Positions 43,059-52,252 of a stretch of 64,000 nt of DNA are shown here, one piece after another (the first letter of the stretch is position 1; every line of letters begins with the position of its first letter). A model generated the notes under the pieces. It was not told the origin of the DNA and made no database searches. It worked only from the letters and a program-made list of their open reading frames with translations. The position numbers were made by a program, and so were the translations under genes. Source of the DNA: Bacillus_BD oryzisoli (GTDB lineage Bacteria > Bacillota > Bacilli > Bacillales > Cytobacillaceae); the NCBI RefSeq assembly GCF_036670025.1, contig NZ_CP137640.1, positions 4,312,001 to 4,376,000 on the forward strand, in the 5' to 3' direction.

Positions 43059-43631
43059 TTAATGTTCTTCCGCTGCCGCTGCATCTGCTTTAGTATTGTG
43101 TACAGTACCAAATGGATGATTAGGCGGTGCATATATCGAATATAGTTTTAACGGAACAGTACCTGTATTGGTAACATTATGCCATGTTCCGGCAGGTACA
43201 ACGATAGCAAAATCATCATAGACATTTCGTTTAAAGTTTAATCGATCTTTACGCTTTCCCATCTGGACAATCCCTTGGCCTTGCTCAATCCGTAGGAATT
43301 GATCAACTTCAGGGTGTATTTCCAAACCGATATCTTCACCAGGATTGAGACTCATTAATGTAACTTGAAAGTGTGTTCCTGTCCATAAAGCAGTACGAAA
43401 AGTATTGTTTTGCTTTGCTGCCTGGTTAATATTAACAACATATGGATTTGGACCATGGTCTTCTAGCTGCATACTTCCATTGTAGGTACGCAAAGAATCA
43501 AAGCTGTATTCAGGATCTATCCTATATGGAAAAGACCAATACTCTGGCTGTCTTGGATAGCTATAAATAGGTGTGTTCGCATAATAAGGATATCGATACT
43601 GATATGGATACTGGTTAGGAATATAGTACAT
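43059..43631 (-). CDS. Cupin-domain protein with Tyr/Pro-rich N-terminus
   Basis: A 190-residue protein. The first 40 residues are rich in Tyr, Pro and Asn (MYYIPNQYPYQYRYPYY), like spore-coat proteins. Then comes a single cupin barrel: GEDIGLEIHPEVDQFLRIEQ (motif 1) and VVPAGTWHNVTNTG (motif 2), with histidines placed to bind a metal. The tail is Ala/Glu-rich. A spore-coat role is inference from composition. AAGGGGA precedes the ATG. Confidence 0.82.
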   Translation of the reverse strand: MYYIPNQYPYQYRYPYYANTPIYSYPRQPEYWSFPYRIDPEYSFDSLRTYNGSMQLEDHGPNPYVVNINQAAKQNNTFRTALWTGTHFQVTLMSLNPGEDIGLEIHPEVDQFLRIEQGQGIVQMGKRKDRLNFKRNVYDDFAIVVPAGTWHNVTNTGTVPLKLYSIYAPPNHPFGTVHNTKADAAAAEEH

Positions 43632-43701
43632 TTTTCTTCATCCCCTTAACGTTTATCGATTTATCCTATGGTTTTGCTTTAAGGAAGGTACATAGATAAT
43701 A

Positions 43702-43742
43702 AAAAAAAGGAAATGACGAGCATCCATATACTCGCCATTTCC
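43702..43742 (-). terminator. Intrinsic terminator of the copCD operon
   Basis: On the minus strand GGAAATGGCGAG and CTCGTCATTTCC pair around 10 nt, followed by TTTTTTTTATT. Confidence 0.88.
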
Positions 43743-43750
43743 TATCGGGC

Positions 43751-44845
43751 TTAATTAATACTAAAAATGATTGAAAAATATAGACAAACAAACAATAAAG
43801 CACTCATCAGAAACGAAACAAACGCAGGTGTTTTTTTTACAAAAGACATAAGCAGTAATACGATAAAAAGAACAGCTAATATTATTAATGAAATACTGAC
43901 AGAGTTAAGTTCAAGCTGTACAGTCATACTTGGCTGAAAATCACCCTGGTACAGCATCATAAATAGTTTTGAAGCCCCTTCAATGGTAACAACCGTTTCA
44001 TGCGGCGGAGCTTGTTGGCCCATTGCCGCTGTTGCAGCAAAAATAAGTAAAATAACAACACTTTCTAATTTTGCCCACGGCTTCGGATTATAGTGCTCAT
44101 CATGGAGTAATTTCTTTTTCACAAAAAAACCATTTACCATTGCATAAATGAACAACGGAATAATCAATAAATGTTTCATTAACAGCGACTGGCCATAAGG
44201 CAGCATCCAGGAATTAAAATAGTCGTTAAACTCAACAACAAAAGTCATTAGTACTAGCCCGGTAATAATCGTGCTCAGAAAGCAAAGGATTGCTACAGGT
44301 GTATACCATTTCAAAAATCGGGACCAATTGGCATGATTAATAGAAAACCAGCTGACCATAAAGAGTATTCCCACCCAAATACTAACAGCAGTAAAGTGTA
44401 ACGAATGGCTCATAAATCCAACGACAGGGTCATATGTGCTTGCATGACTGGACCAGCCAAGAGCAAGAATTAAGAACAACGCGAAAAGCAATCCAATTAA
44501 AGCATACGAGGGTCTTTTCCGGTAATCGACCCATATAACATATAAAAAAAGCAAGGTTGCAAGCAGATACGTGACTAACCAGGCTTTTCCCACTTCAAAT
44601 GTTAACAATACAGACTGAAGCAGGGAAAAAGATAAGCCTATGTTTTGTTTCAGATATAAGATTAGCTCCCATACCGGGAAAAAGGAGAACAAACCAATTC
44701 CACCTATAGCCGTAAGCAAAACCCATTTAGGAACATGTATCTCCGGCTTTTTATTGCCTGGTACTAGCGAAAGGATAAACGTACCGACTAGTATGGCAAA
44801 ACATAGATATAATAAAGACTGTGTCAGAGTGCCAATAAGGATCAT
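43751..44845 (-). CDS. copD: CopD-family copper membrane protein
   Basis: A 364-residue protein with about nine TM helices. It shows LGWSSHASTYDPVVGFMSHSLHFTA-type histidines in a membrane helix, HLL near residue 220 and MGQQAPPHE near 275, as in the CopD domain. It begins 2 nt after copC, with its ribosome site inside copC. In B. subtilis the two domains are fused in YcnJ; here they are separate proteins. It probably passes copper across the membrane. Confidence 0.88.
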   Translation of the reverse strand: MILIGTLTQSLLYLCFAILVGTFILSLVPGNKKPEIHVPKWVLLTAIGGIGLFSFFPVWELILYLKQNIGLSFSLLQSVLLTFEVGKAWLVTYLLATLLFLYVIWVDYRKRPSYALIGLLFALFLILALGWSSHASTYDPVVGFMSHSLHFTAVSIWVGILFMVSWFSINHANWSRFLKWYTPVAILCFLSTIITGLVLMTFVVEFNDYFNSWMLPYGQSLLMKHLLIIPLFIYAMVNGFFVKKKLLHDEHYNPKPWAKLESVVILLIFAATAAMGQQAPPHETVVTIEGASKLFMMLYQGDFQPSMTVQLELNSVSISLIILAVLFIVLLLMSFVKKTPAFVSFLMSALLFVCLYFSIIFSIN

Positions 44846-44847
44846 GG

Positions 44848-45405
44848 CTATTTCTTCCTTTTCATCATAAAGGCAAAGCTTATAACAATAATAATTGCTA
44901 AAATACCAATCAGCACTGGTACTAGATAAGAGGAATTATTGTCTTGCTCCGTTCCTTGTTTATTCTCTTCAACGGGTGCAGGAGATTGTGCTTGCTCAGT
45001 TGTTTCTTTCTTCTCTATTGTTTCATCCTTTTCTTCCACAGGTGTATCTTTTGCTGGTACGTCAACAGTAAACGAAACAACTCCATCAATCGGGTGACCA
45101 TCTGCTCCTATAATGCTCCAATTTACTTTGTAGTCCTCATTTTCTAACGGTTTTGATAGATTACCCTCGATTTGATTTTCTGCTAAAGCAATATTTTCAA
45201 CAGCTATCGATGCGCCTTCTGAATTTACAAGTTCAAAAGTACTGCCCTGTTCAATTTTTGATTCAAACGTTAACGTTATGTTTTGTACCTCTTCTTTTAA
45301 TACAGCTCCATCTTGAGGGAAGGAACTTTCTAACCCTGTATGTGCCATAGCATTGTGGACAAATAACAGGAAGAAGATTAATGTCAAAAACGATGTCTTT
45401 TTCAC
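44848..45405 (-). CDS. copC: CopC-family copper-binding protein, membrane-anchored
   Basis: A 185-residue exported protein. The signal peptide ends NAMA, leaving an N-terminal AHTGLESSFPQDG whose first histidine is the usual Cu(II) ligand. DGHPIDGVVSFTV near residue 95 is the second family mark. A charged linker and a C-terminal TM helix anchor it outside the cell. It forms an operon with copD. Confidence 0.9.
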   Translation of the reverse strand: MKKTSFLTLIFFLLFVHNAMAHTGLESSFPQDGAVLKEEVQNITLTFESKIEQGSTFELVNSEGASIAVENIALAENQIEGNLSKPLENEDYKVNWSIIGADGHPIDGVVSFTVDVPAKDTPVEEKDETIEKKETTEQAQSPAPVEENKQGTEQDNNSSYLVPVLIGILAIIIVISFAFMMKRKK

Positions 45406-45630
45406 TATAAATAACCTCCGATAGTATTAATGAATCTATTGTAGCAGAGGCTATTATTTTACTCAAAGAATACTGTTAATAATGAAAATATATCGTTATA
45501 TTTCACAAAATGTCTATAAAATATAGATTGGCCGGTATTTGATAACAATAAAAGACCGTGATATTATGAAAAAATGAAAATAACGAATGATGATCCTATT
45601 TCTAGATAGAGTAAAAAGGAAGTGCACGAA

Positions 45631-46491
45631 TTGTCAAACATCCCCTATTCCTTATGTGATAAAGACCGCGATACGCTTCGAGCCGATTGTGAAAACTGTT
45701 TTGGTCTATGCTGTGTAGCGCTGCCATTTGCCGCTTCGGCAGACTTTGCAGTTGATAAAGACGGTGGAACACCCTGCACCAATTTACAGACTGATTTTCG
45801 CTGCTGCATTCATAAAGATCTCCGCGAGAAAGGTTTTCGTGGCTGTGCTGTTTATGAATGCTTTGGGGCAGGACAAAAGGTTTCTCAAGCTACCTTTGAC
45901 GGAAGGGATTGGAAAGATAACCCTGAAACGGCGAAGAAAATGTTTGCGGTATTTCCAATCATGCAGCAGCTCCATGAAATGCTTTGGTATTTGACTGAAG
46001 CTTTATCAAGAAAAGCAACGGTATCGATTCATGATGATCTCAATCAAGCATTAGATAAGACGGAGCAGCTGACTCTTCTTAGCCCAGTAGCCCTATTAGA
46101 TCTAGATATTCCAGCGCACCGTGCGGATATAAATAAGTTACTTATTCGCACGAGTGAACTTGTGCGTGCTGAAGCGATTCAGCAGCAAAAAAATCCTCCA
46201 AAACGTCGGAGAACAATTGGAAGAGGCGCTGACTTAATGGGCGCTAACCTTAGAAAAGCAGATCTTAGCGGTGCCAATCTTAGAGGTGCACTCATGATTG
46301 CCGCTGACCTAAGAGAAGCGGATTTAAAATATTCAGATCTGATCGGGGCGGATTTCCGCGATGCAAATCTCAGTGGTGCCGATCTGACCGGAAGTATTTT
46401 TCTAACACAAGATCAGCTTAATGCTGCAAAGGGGAATTCTCGTACGAAGCTGCCGCCCGAACTTAAACATCCAGCGCACTGGCATCGTTGA
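45631..46491 (+). CDS. Cysteine-rich N-domain joined to pentapeptide repeats
   Basis: A 286-residue protein. Residues 10-75 hold nine cysteines (CENCFGLCC, CTN, CCIHKDLREKGFRGC, CFGAGQ), suggesting a metal or iron-sulfur site. Residues 190-255 are ten or so pentapeptide repeats (ADLMGANLRKADLSGANLRG) that form a right-handed beta-helix. AAAAGGAAG spaces best to a TTG at 45631; a GTG three codons earlier overlaps it. The function is unknown. The same two-part layout occurs in bacillus and actinobacterial proteins. Confidence 0.82.
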   Translation: MSNIPYSLCDKDRDTLRADCENCFGLCCVALPFAASADFAVDKDGGTPCTNLQTDFRCCIHKDLREKGFRGCAVYECFGAGQKVSQATFDGRDWKDNPETAKKMFAVFPIMQQLHEMLWYLTEALSRKATVSIHDDLNQALDKTEQLTLLSPVALLDLDIPAHRADINKLLIRTSELVRAEAIQQQKNPPKRRRTIGRGADLMGANLRKADLSGANLRGALMIAADLREADLKYSDLIGADFRDANLSGADLTGSIFLTQDQLNAAKGNSRTKLPPELKHPAHWHR

Positions 46492-46513
46492 TTTTTTTGG
46501 AGGAACATAAGTG

Positions 46514-46999
46514 ATGTTAACAATACGAAATGTAATAATAGAAGATTTACCAGAGCTTATCAGCATTGAAAATCAATGCTTTACAAAAGAAGAGGCTGCA
46601 ACTGAAGAGGCATTTATAAAACGAATTCAACTGATCCCGGATAGTTTTTTTGTAGCTGTAAATGATGGCAAAATTATCGGACTAGTAAATGGTCCTGTTA
46701 TTGAAAAAGCCTTTATCACGGATGACTTATTTACAGATATTAAGGCAAACCCTGTAAGCGGTGGTCATCAAAGTATATTAGGACTAGCGGTTAATCCCTA
46801 CGTTCAAAAACAAGGAGTAGCTTCAGCCTTACTCACACATCTAGAAAAAGACGCAAAAACAAAAAAACGTAAAAGCATCACACTTACCTGCAGAGCAGAT
46901 CTCATTCCTTTTTATGAAAAACACGGCTACCAAAACCGTGGTATTTCAAACTCAGAACACGGTGGTATCCTTTGGTATAACATGATAAAGAAATTATAA
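46514..46999 (+). CDS. GNAT-family N-acetyltransferase
   Basis: A 161-residue GNAT protein. The acetyl-CoA loop is LAVNPYVQKQGVASALLTHL near residues 95-113 (Q/R-x-x-G-x-A type), and LIPFYEKHGYQNRG is the usual C-terminal strand-helix. GGAGG stands before GTG-ATG; ATG is preferred. The acceptor may be a small amine (AANAT-like). It starts 19 nt after the pentapeptide gene and is probably co-transcribed. Confidence 0.88.
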   Translation: MLTIRNVIIEDLPELISIENQCFTKEEAATEEAFIKRIQLIPDSFFVAVNDGKIIGLVNGPVIEKAFITDDLFTDIKANPVSGGHQSILGLAVNPYVQKQGVASALLTHLEKDAKTKKRKSITLTCRADLIPFYEKHGYQNRGISNSEHGGILWYNMIKKL

Positions 47000-47027
47000 A
47001 GCCGGGGCATACTTTGCTTTTCTTCAC

Positions 47028-47066
47028 AAGGGGACGGTTCATTGCTTCTAAGCAATAGAACCGCCT
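47028..47066. repeat. Tight R1 inverted repeat between convergent genes
   Basis: CGGTTC-ATTGCTT and AAGCAAT-A-GAACCG (47035-47063) form a 13-bp stem with one bulge, followed by CCTTTT. The left side keeps AAGGGGACGG of the R1 core. It may serve as a terminator for both genes. Confidence 0.75.
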
Positions 47067-47074
47067 TTTAGATA

Positions 47075-47506
47075 TTATACTTGGAATTCTTGCGGCGGCC
47101 CGCCTTCCGTGTTTAAAATTCGAATGGTTTCAGGCTGTATTTCTAGAAACACATAGTTGGGATCTTCAGGACCGTCGAACCACTTCTGAAAGGAGTCATC
47201 CCAGAATTGCTGCTTCAGCTCCTGCGATTGATTAATACGACTTTTGCCGGACACCTCAATATAACTATCACTTATGCCCTTAGCCTCATAGCCTAGCAAA
47301 ACAGAGGCAGAGGGATTTTTTTGTATTTCATCCACTTTCTCTGTATCCATTTGGGTTGGTGTGTACAGCGTTAAATCCTTATTAAAAAATGTCATGTAAC
47401 GTGTATGCGGCTTGTTATTCTCGACATTCGCTAATACACCTGTGCGATGTTTAGAAATAATCTCCATAGCTTTCTTTTTCAAATTTTCCTGACTCAAAAC
47501 TGGCAC
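47075..47506 (-). CDS. General stress protein 26-like PPOX flavoprotein
   Basis: A 143-residue split-barrel protein of the pyridoxamine-phosphate-oxidase superfamily: TGVLANVENNKPHTRYMTF at residues 22-40 and VSGKSRIN near 92. It resembles YdaG of B. subtilis, a sigma-B-controlled protein. It likely binds FMN. It is 7 nt from the YugN-like gene and in the same direction, so they form an operon. Confidence 0.85.
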   Translation of the reverse strand: MPVLSQENLKKKAMEIISKHRTGVLANVENNKPHTRYMTFFNKDLTLYTPTQMDTEKVDEIQKNPSASVLLGYEAKGISDSYIEVSGKSRINQSQELKQQFWDDSFQKWFDGPEDPNYVFLEIQPETIRILNTEGGPPQEFQV

Positions 47507-47513
47507 TCCCTTT

Positions 47514-47921
47514 CTATTTATCCAGCAGCGATGTTTCTATTTTTTGAATCATCGTCATTCCTAAGTTAATTGGCGGATCCGAAAATTCTGCATCTTTATC
47601 AGCCGGCTCGCTAAATTGATTAAAGGCTGCGGAACCATTTCCACTATTCGCATGATCATCCAGACCGATTTGATATTTATGGGATAATAAAAATGGTCTG
47701 CCAACTTTTACCCTGCAGCCTCTTGCATCTAATTGCCCGTCTATTGCTTCAAAAGGGAGCCTTAAAAACTGGTAGCCATCCTCTTCCCTTACCTTACAGT
47801 CAAAATATCCATGTTCATAATCCCAGTTTCCCCCAACGGAAAAACCGTATGGCTTCAAAGTAAGCTCAAGCTCATACATGTCAAATACCTTGCCCTCTAA
47901 TCGAGTAGGTAACTCAATCAT
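47514..47921 (-). CDS. YugN-like family protein
   Basis: A 135-residue protein of the YugN-like family of bacilli, known by MYELELTLKPYGFSVGGNWD and YFDCKV. The function is unknown. AAGGGG is 7 nt before the ATG at 47921, so two earlier codons are left out. It is upstream of the PPOX gene. Confidence 0.85.
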   Translation of the reverse strand: MIELPTRLEGKVFDMYELELTLKPYGFSVGGNWDYEHGYFDCKVREEDGYQFLRLPFEAIDGQLDARGCRVKVGRPFLLSHKYQIGLDDHANSGNGSAAFNQFSEPADKDAEFSDPPINLGMTMIQKIETSLLDK

Positions 47922-47982
47922 CGTCATACCCCTTCCATCAACTTTTTCTTAGCTTTTCCTTAAATCAACTTGTTAATCAAAC

Positions 47983-48020
47983 AAAAAAGGAGTATGTTAC
48001 TTTACTTCGTAACATACTCC
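47983..48020 (-). terminator. Intrinsic terminator of the Bcr/CflA-type gene
   Basis: On the minus strand GGAGTATGTTAC-GAAGTAAA-GTAACATACTCC is followed by TTTTTTG. Confidence 0.92.
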
Positions 48021-48047
48021 ACATTTCTATTTAAACTTTCAATTTTT

Positions 48048-49283
48048 TCACTTCTGGCTTTGCCAACTTGCTTCTCTCCTAGCAAGGAAAAAATAGGATA
48101 TAACTGCGATTATTTCACAACAAACAATAATAATCCCCATCGGCCAAGCTGACTGACCATTTCCAATTCCTACGAGCGGTGCCATAATAGAACCTAAAAT
48201 AAAAGGCATTAACCCTAATAAAGCAGATGCACTCCCAGCTGTTTTTCCCTGGCTTTGCATAGCTAGTGCAAAACATGTTGTTGATACAATACCAACACTT
48301 GATACAACTAAAAATAATGCTGGTAATATGCCAGGTAACCCCGCGTCTAAAGCAAGCATTGAGTTGAGAAGGATACCTCCTGAAAGTGCGATTCCCAAGC
48401 CAATCATCAGCATTTTGCTTTCTTTTACCCTGCCTGCAAGCCTGCCCGTTATCTGACTTGCAATAATAATCCCGACTCCATTGATGGCAAAGATGAAGCT
48501 AAACGTTTGCGCTGACGCTCCAAAAATATTTTGAATCACAAAAGGAGATCCGGAAATATAAGCAAACATCGAAGCATTGACAAAGCCTTGTGTCAACACA
48601 TATCCCATGAAAACCCGGTCATGCAGCAGACCACTGAAGGTTCTTAGTGTTTCCTTTATCCCGCCTGTACTGCGGTTTTCATCCGTCAATGTTTCTTGAA
48701 CACAAAAAAACGCCATCGTAATCATCAAAAGGCTAAGGATTCCCAATACAATAAAAACGCCCCGCCATGACGTAAACTGCAGCAACTGACCGCCTATAAC
48801 CGGCGCTAGTATCGGAGCTGCTCCATTAATCAGCATTAATAGTGAAAAGAACTTCGTCAATTCCACTCCTGAATACAGATCCCGGACAATTGCCCGTGAA
48901 ATCACCATTCCACCTGCTCCTGACAGTCCTTGTATGAATCTCAAACAAATCAGGATCCAGACGGAAGGTGCACTTGCACAAAGGATAGATGAGAGACAAT
49001 AGATAACCAAGGAAATAATCAATGGAAGACGTCTTCCTTTTTGATCGCTGAGAGGCCCTAATAGCAGTTGTCCAAGAGCCATTCCGAGTAAACAGGCCGT
49101 TATACTTAATTGTGCAACAGATGTACTGCTTTGCAGATCCTCACTTAGTGCAGGCAATGACGGCAGGTACATATCAAGCGATAATGGTCCAATGGCAGCA
49201 AAAGACCCAAGGACCAATGCCATCTGCAGCCGCTTTGATCGATTCATATTAACAGTAACAGCATTACGTACACTCATAGGCAA
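48048..49283 (-). CDS. MFS drug-efflux transporter, Bcr/CflA type
   Basis: A 411-residue, 12-TM drug:proton antiporter. LSLDMYLPSLPAL after TM1 and LLGPLSDQKGRRLPLI between TM2 and TM3 are Bcr/CflA signatures. GAGG is spaced 8 nt from a TTG at 49283; an ATG two codons on is the alternative. The substrates are not predictable. Confidence 0.88.
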   Translation of the reverse strand: MPMSVRNAVTVNMNRSKRLQMALVLGSFAAIGPLSLDMYLPSLPALSEDLQSSTSVAQLSITACLLGMALGQLLLGPLSDQKGRRLPLIISLVIYCLSSILCASAPSVWILICLRFIQGLSGAGGMVISRAIVRDLYSGVELTKFFSLLMLINGAAPILAPVIGGQLLQFTSWRGVFIVLGILSLLMITMAFFCVQETLTDENRSTGGIKETLRTFSGLLHDRVFMGYVLTQGFVNASMFAYISGSPFVIQNIFGASAQTFSFIFAINGVGIIIASQITGRLAGRVKESKMLMIGLGIALSGGILLNSMLALDAGLPGILPALFLVVSSVGIVSTTCFALAMQSQGKTAGSASALLGLMPFILGSIMAPLVGIGNGQSAWPMGIIIVCCEIIAVISYFFLARREASWQSQK

Positions 49284-49410
49284 AATACCATCCTCTTGTT
49301 AGTCTGTAGTTAACAGAATATAATGAATTAAATAAGGACGCAAGATATATGATTAGATGACTATGAGATTTATAGATTTAATACAATTCACATGGAACTT
49401 GCCGAAAAGT

Positions 49411-50649
49411 TCAGTTTGGTAATATGCTAATAGTTTTTTCATTGAGAACTCGATAACCATTATCTGCTAGAAAAAGAATTTTATAGATTCCTGGAGACAA
49501 TGAAGCTGTATCCGTAAACGATACAACTCCTTCACTTTTATGTAAACTAGGTATCACTGTATTACTGCTTGCATACTTCCATTGAATCGATCCTTCCTCC
49601 GAACGTTTTTGCACATGATAAAGGCCAATCCAATCCGTTTCCTTACTAGATCCATTAAATGATACGGTAATGGGATCTCCACTAGAATAAGTTCTCTTAT
49701 CAGGTGAAATATTCCATGGCTTATCTACCGGTATGATTTCAAACATAGATACGACTGCCCGATGGTCGGACGGCCATTTAGCCATTGAAAGGTCGGAATA
49801 TGGGCCGGATTCCCCAACCACTTGACTGTCTAATGTTTTTACAGGACCAGCATGATAGATAAAATCAATGCGATCATGTTTTTCATTAGGCTCAATTGGC
49901 GGTTCTCTGCCAGGAAGACCTGAAGTCCATGTATAAGCTGGTTTTGCCACTGGATCTGGATAGATGTCACGATAACTATCAAGGAAGCCCAACTGCTCTA
50001 ATTTTTTCGATATGGGCCATTCAACAACGAAACCATAATGGTTCGTACGTGCCTCTTCAGTCCAATCTAAATGGGATGGTGTATTAAAGTCGCCAGTTAA
50101 AAAAACAGGTATCTCTTTTTCAGCGATTTTAGGAAGTGACTCCAATCTACTTGCTATGCCGTTCATTCGCTCTTGTGTTTTTTCATGACGTATGACCAGG
50201 TCAACGGTATAGTTTTGATCCCGAAGTTGATAAGGCATATATGGTGCTGCAGGCAAATGAACATTGCTTACCGCCACTACCTTTCCAGGCTCAACTTCTA
50301 CATAAACAAAATCTTTGTCTCCATGATCAATAATTGGATAGCGACTTAGAATGCTCATTCTTTCATTGTGATAAAAGCCAAGAAGCTCGGCAAGACCCGG
50401 TAAGCTTTGCGCTGGTTCTTGGATGCCTATAATATCTGCATTTGCAAATTTAATTGAAGCTGCAATTTCAAGTGGTGTTGAGCGGGACCCGCCGGCAAAA
50501 ATATTATAAGTCATAACTATTAATTCCATTTGACTCTTATTTGTTTTTTTCTCAGCTGCCAGCGAAATAGGTGCGGTTGCAATTAAAGTAAACATTAAAA
50601 GCAGCAGTGCTAGCATGCAGGAACGAATAGACAGTTTCTCATCCTTCAA
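49411..50649 (-). CDS. Secreted endonuclease/exonuclease/phosphatase-fold hydrolase
   Basis: A 412-residue protein with a signal peptide to about residue 32. The EEP fold follows: TYNIFAGG near 47, GIQEP with the metal Glu near 75, VFLTGDFNTPSH near 180 and WPSDHRAVV near 290. The C-terminal 100 residues look like an Ig-type domain (DPITVSFNGSSKETDWIGLY). It could be a nuclease, phosphodiesterase or sphingomyelinase-like enzyme; the substrate is open. Confidence 0.85.
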   Translation of the reverse strand: MKDEKLSIRSCMLALLLLMFTLIATAPISLAAEKKTNKSQMELIVMTYNIFAGGSRSTPLEIAASIKFANADIIGIQEPAQSLPGLAELLGFYHNERMSILSRYPIIDHGDKDFVYVEVEPGKVVAVSNVHLPAAPYMPYQLRDQNYTVDLVIRHEKTQERMNGIASRLESLPKIAEKEIPVFLTGDFNTPSHLDWTEEARTNHYGFVVEWPISKKLEQLGFLDSYRDIYPDPVAKPAYTWTSGLPGREPPIEPNEKHDRIDFIYHAGPVKTLDSQVVGESGPYSDLSMAKWPSDHRAVVSMFEIIPVDKPWNISPDKRTYSSGDPITVSFNGSSKETDWIGLYHVQKRSEEGSIQWKYASSNTVIPSLHKSEGVVSFTDTASLSPGIYKILFLADNGYRVLNEKTISILPN

Positions 50650-50835
50650 ACACGTTTACCTCCTGTCATTGAGATAACTTCATTTTACTTACCCACTATT
50701 AACCACTCGTAGGAAAATACTAAATATTTTGTAAACCGCAGAATGTTACTTATCTTAAGAGGCAAATTTGCCTTTATATTTGATAAATAAGAAAGAAGGG
50801 CAAAGTGGCGATACCTATTAAGATATCGCCTCAAT

Positions 50836-51483
50836 TTATTTGAATTTTTCAGGGAACTGCTTGACGATTCCATCTACCAGCACTCTTGACATATGAACTA
50901 AATGCTCTTCATTTAGATCAGCTAGACGGATGTCACCTTTCCAATCTTTATTCAATCTTGCGGTAACTTCATCTGTAGTAAATCTTAAATGGGTATAGAA
51001 CATATCTGTCAATTCTTCTTTTGACCAATTGGGGTTGGCATTCGTTAAGAATTCAACGATCGTGTCTGCATTCCGAAACCATTCCTTATTATATTTCTCG
51101 ACGTTATTTTGATCTTTTATTTTAGCTGCATCAATGATTTTTCCGGTAATCAATATGTGCTCGTTCAATAATTTCGTAAGCTTATTTCCAGCATCTGCTC
51201 CATAATAAGGCTTAATAATATTCCCAAGATCCGTTTGATTTTGTAAAAGTCTATCTAGAACATCCTTTTCATCCTCTAGTCCAGCATGATTGCTGATTAT
51301 AAAACTCCTTGTCCACCAGGCATCCTCAATCCAGAGCTCCTGCATATCATATTTCAATCTAAAAATAGCCTCGTTCTCACATTCCTTTGAACTTTCGGTT
51401 CCTTGTGCATTTACCATTATAGAAGTATGTAACGAAGTGAATAAAGTAACGAGTATGATTGAAATCATCCACTTTTTCAACAT
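50836..51483 (-). CDS. Secreted helical protein of unknown function
   Basis: A 215-residue protein with a signal peptide (about 26 residues). The mature part is helical: LRYDMQELWIEDAWWTRSFI-type first helix, then ALEDEKDVLDRLLQNQTDLG-type and IKPYYGADAGNKLTKLLNEH. It resembles small exported proteins of bacilli without known function. GGAGAA precedes the ATG. Confidence 0.7.
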   Translation of the reverse strand: MLKKWMISIILVTLFTSLHTSIMVNAQGTESSKECENEAIFRLKYDMQELWIEDAWWTRSFIISNHAGLEDEKDVLDRLLQNQTDLGNIIKPYYGADAGNKLTKLLNEHILITGKIIDAAKIKDQNNVEKYNKEWFRNADTIVEFLTNANPNWSKEELTDMFYTHLRFTTDEVTARLNKDWKGDIRLADLNEEHLVHMSRVLVDGIVKQFPEKFK

Positions 51484-51550
51484 GTAATTCTCCTTTACCT
51501 GTTTTTTAACAGGTATAGTATTCGTTCATTCGTTTTTCTTATGCTTCAAT

Positions 51551-51597
51551 AAAAAAACTTTGTCGTTCATATATATAATGAAGGACAAAGTTTTTTA
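51551..51597. terminator. Bidirectional hairpin terminator
   Basis: AAAAACTTTGTC and GACAAAGTTTTT pair around an inner GTTCAT/ATGAAG stem, with T runs on both sides. Confidence 0.85.
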
Positions 51598-51600
51598 GAT

Positions 51601-52239
51601 TTAATATAGCTCAGTCTTATAATCTTCATTCAGACTGTTTTCAATTTTTTCTGCAGTTGCACCTGGAATTTTCACATGTTCAGCTAAAATTTTCGCTGCA
51701 TTAGGCAATGATTCCCTATCACTCCAAGATTCAGGTTTCCAGAGTCCTGACCGGATAATCGCTTTGGCGCAATGAATAAAACACTCTTCCACTTCTACAC
51801 AAATGCCAAGCAGAGGCTTTTTGCCGTTGACAGCCATCCTTTCCAGTAGCTGAGAATCTTTCACCAATGCTGCTTTTCCATTCACCCTCAATGTTTCACC
51901 TAATCCCGGTATTAAAAAAAATAGACCAGCTTTTGGGTTTACCAGAATATTACGCAGTGTATCACTTCTTTTATTTCCAGGACGTTCCGGGATCACGATA
52001 TGCTTTTCGTTAAGCACTAAAGCAAATCCAGGCATATCCCCCCGGGGAGAAGCGTCACAATATCCCGCCTCATCTGAGGTAGATATAACTAAAAAAGGTG
52101 AACGAGAAATAAAATCCTTGCAATGCTCGTCAATATAAGTAATCACTTTTCTTCTGACAAGCTCGCTAGGATAACCGATTATCGACCGTAATTCTTCCTC
52201 TGATTCAATTTTGTCTTTAAAGGTAATGGTAGAGTCCAT
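51601..52239 (-). CDS. PPOX-type FMN flavoprotein (MSMEG_1061-like)
   Basis: A 212-residue split-barrel flavoprotein. ISTSDEAGYCDASPRGDMPG near residues 50-70 and PERPGNKRSDTLRNIL near 85-100 are hallmarks of the group, which may reduce small molecules with FMN or F420. The open frame starts 12 codons earlier, but those codons come from the R1 repeat; AGGGTG precedes the ATG at 52239. Confidence 0.85.
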   Translation of the reverse strand: MDSTITFKDKIESEEELRSIIGYPSELVRRKVITYIDEHCKDFISRSPFLVISTSDEAGYCDASPRGDMPGFALVLNEKHIVIPERPGNKRSDTLRNILVNPKAGLFFLIPGLGETLRVNGKAALVKDSQLLERMAVNGKKPLLGICVEVEECFIHCAKAIIRSGLWKPESWSDRESLPNAAKILAEHVKIPGATAEKIENSLNEDYKTELY

Positions 52240-52252
52240 ATTTCTGCACACC

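Noticed and set aside
50750..50830. Palindromes AGGCAAATTTGCCT and GGCGATA/TATCGCC after the secreted helical-protein gene
   Set aside because: Neither has a convincing T tail in the right direction; they may be weak terminators but cannot be called.
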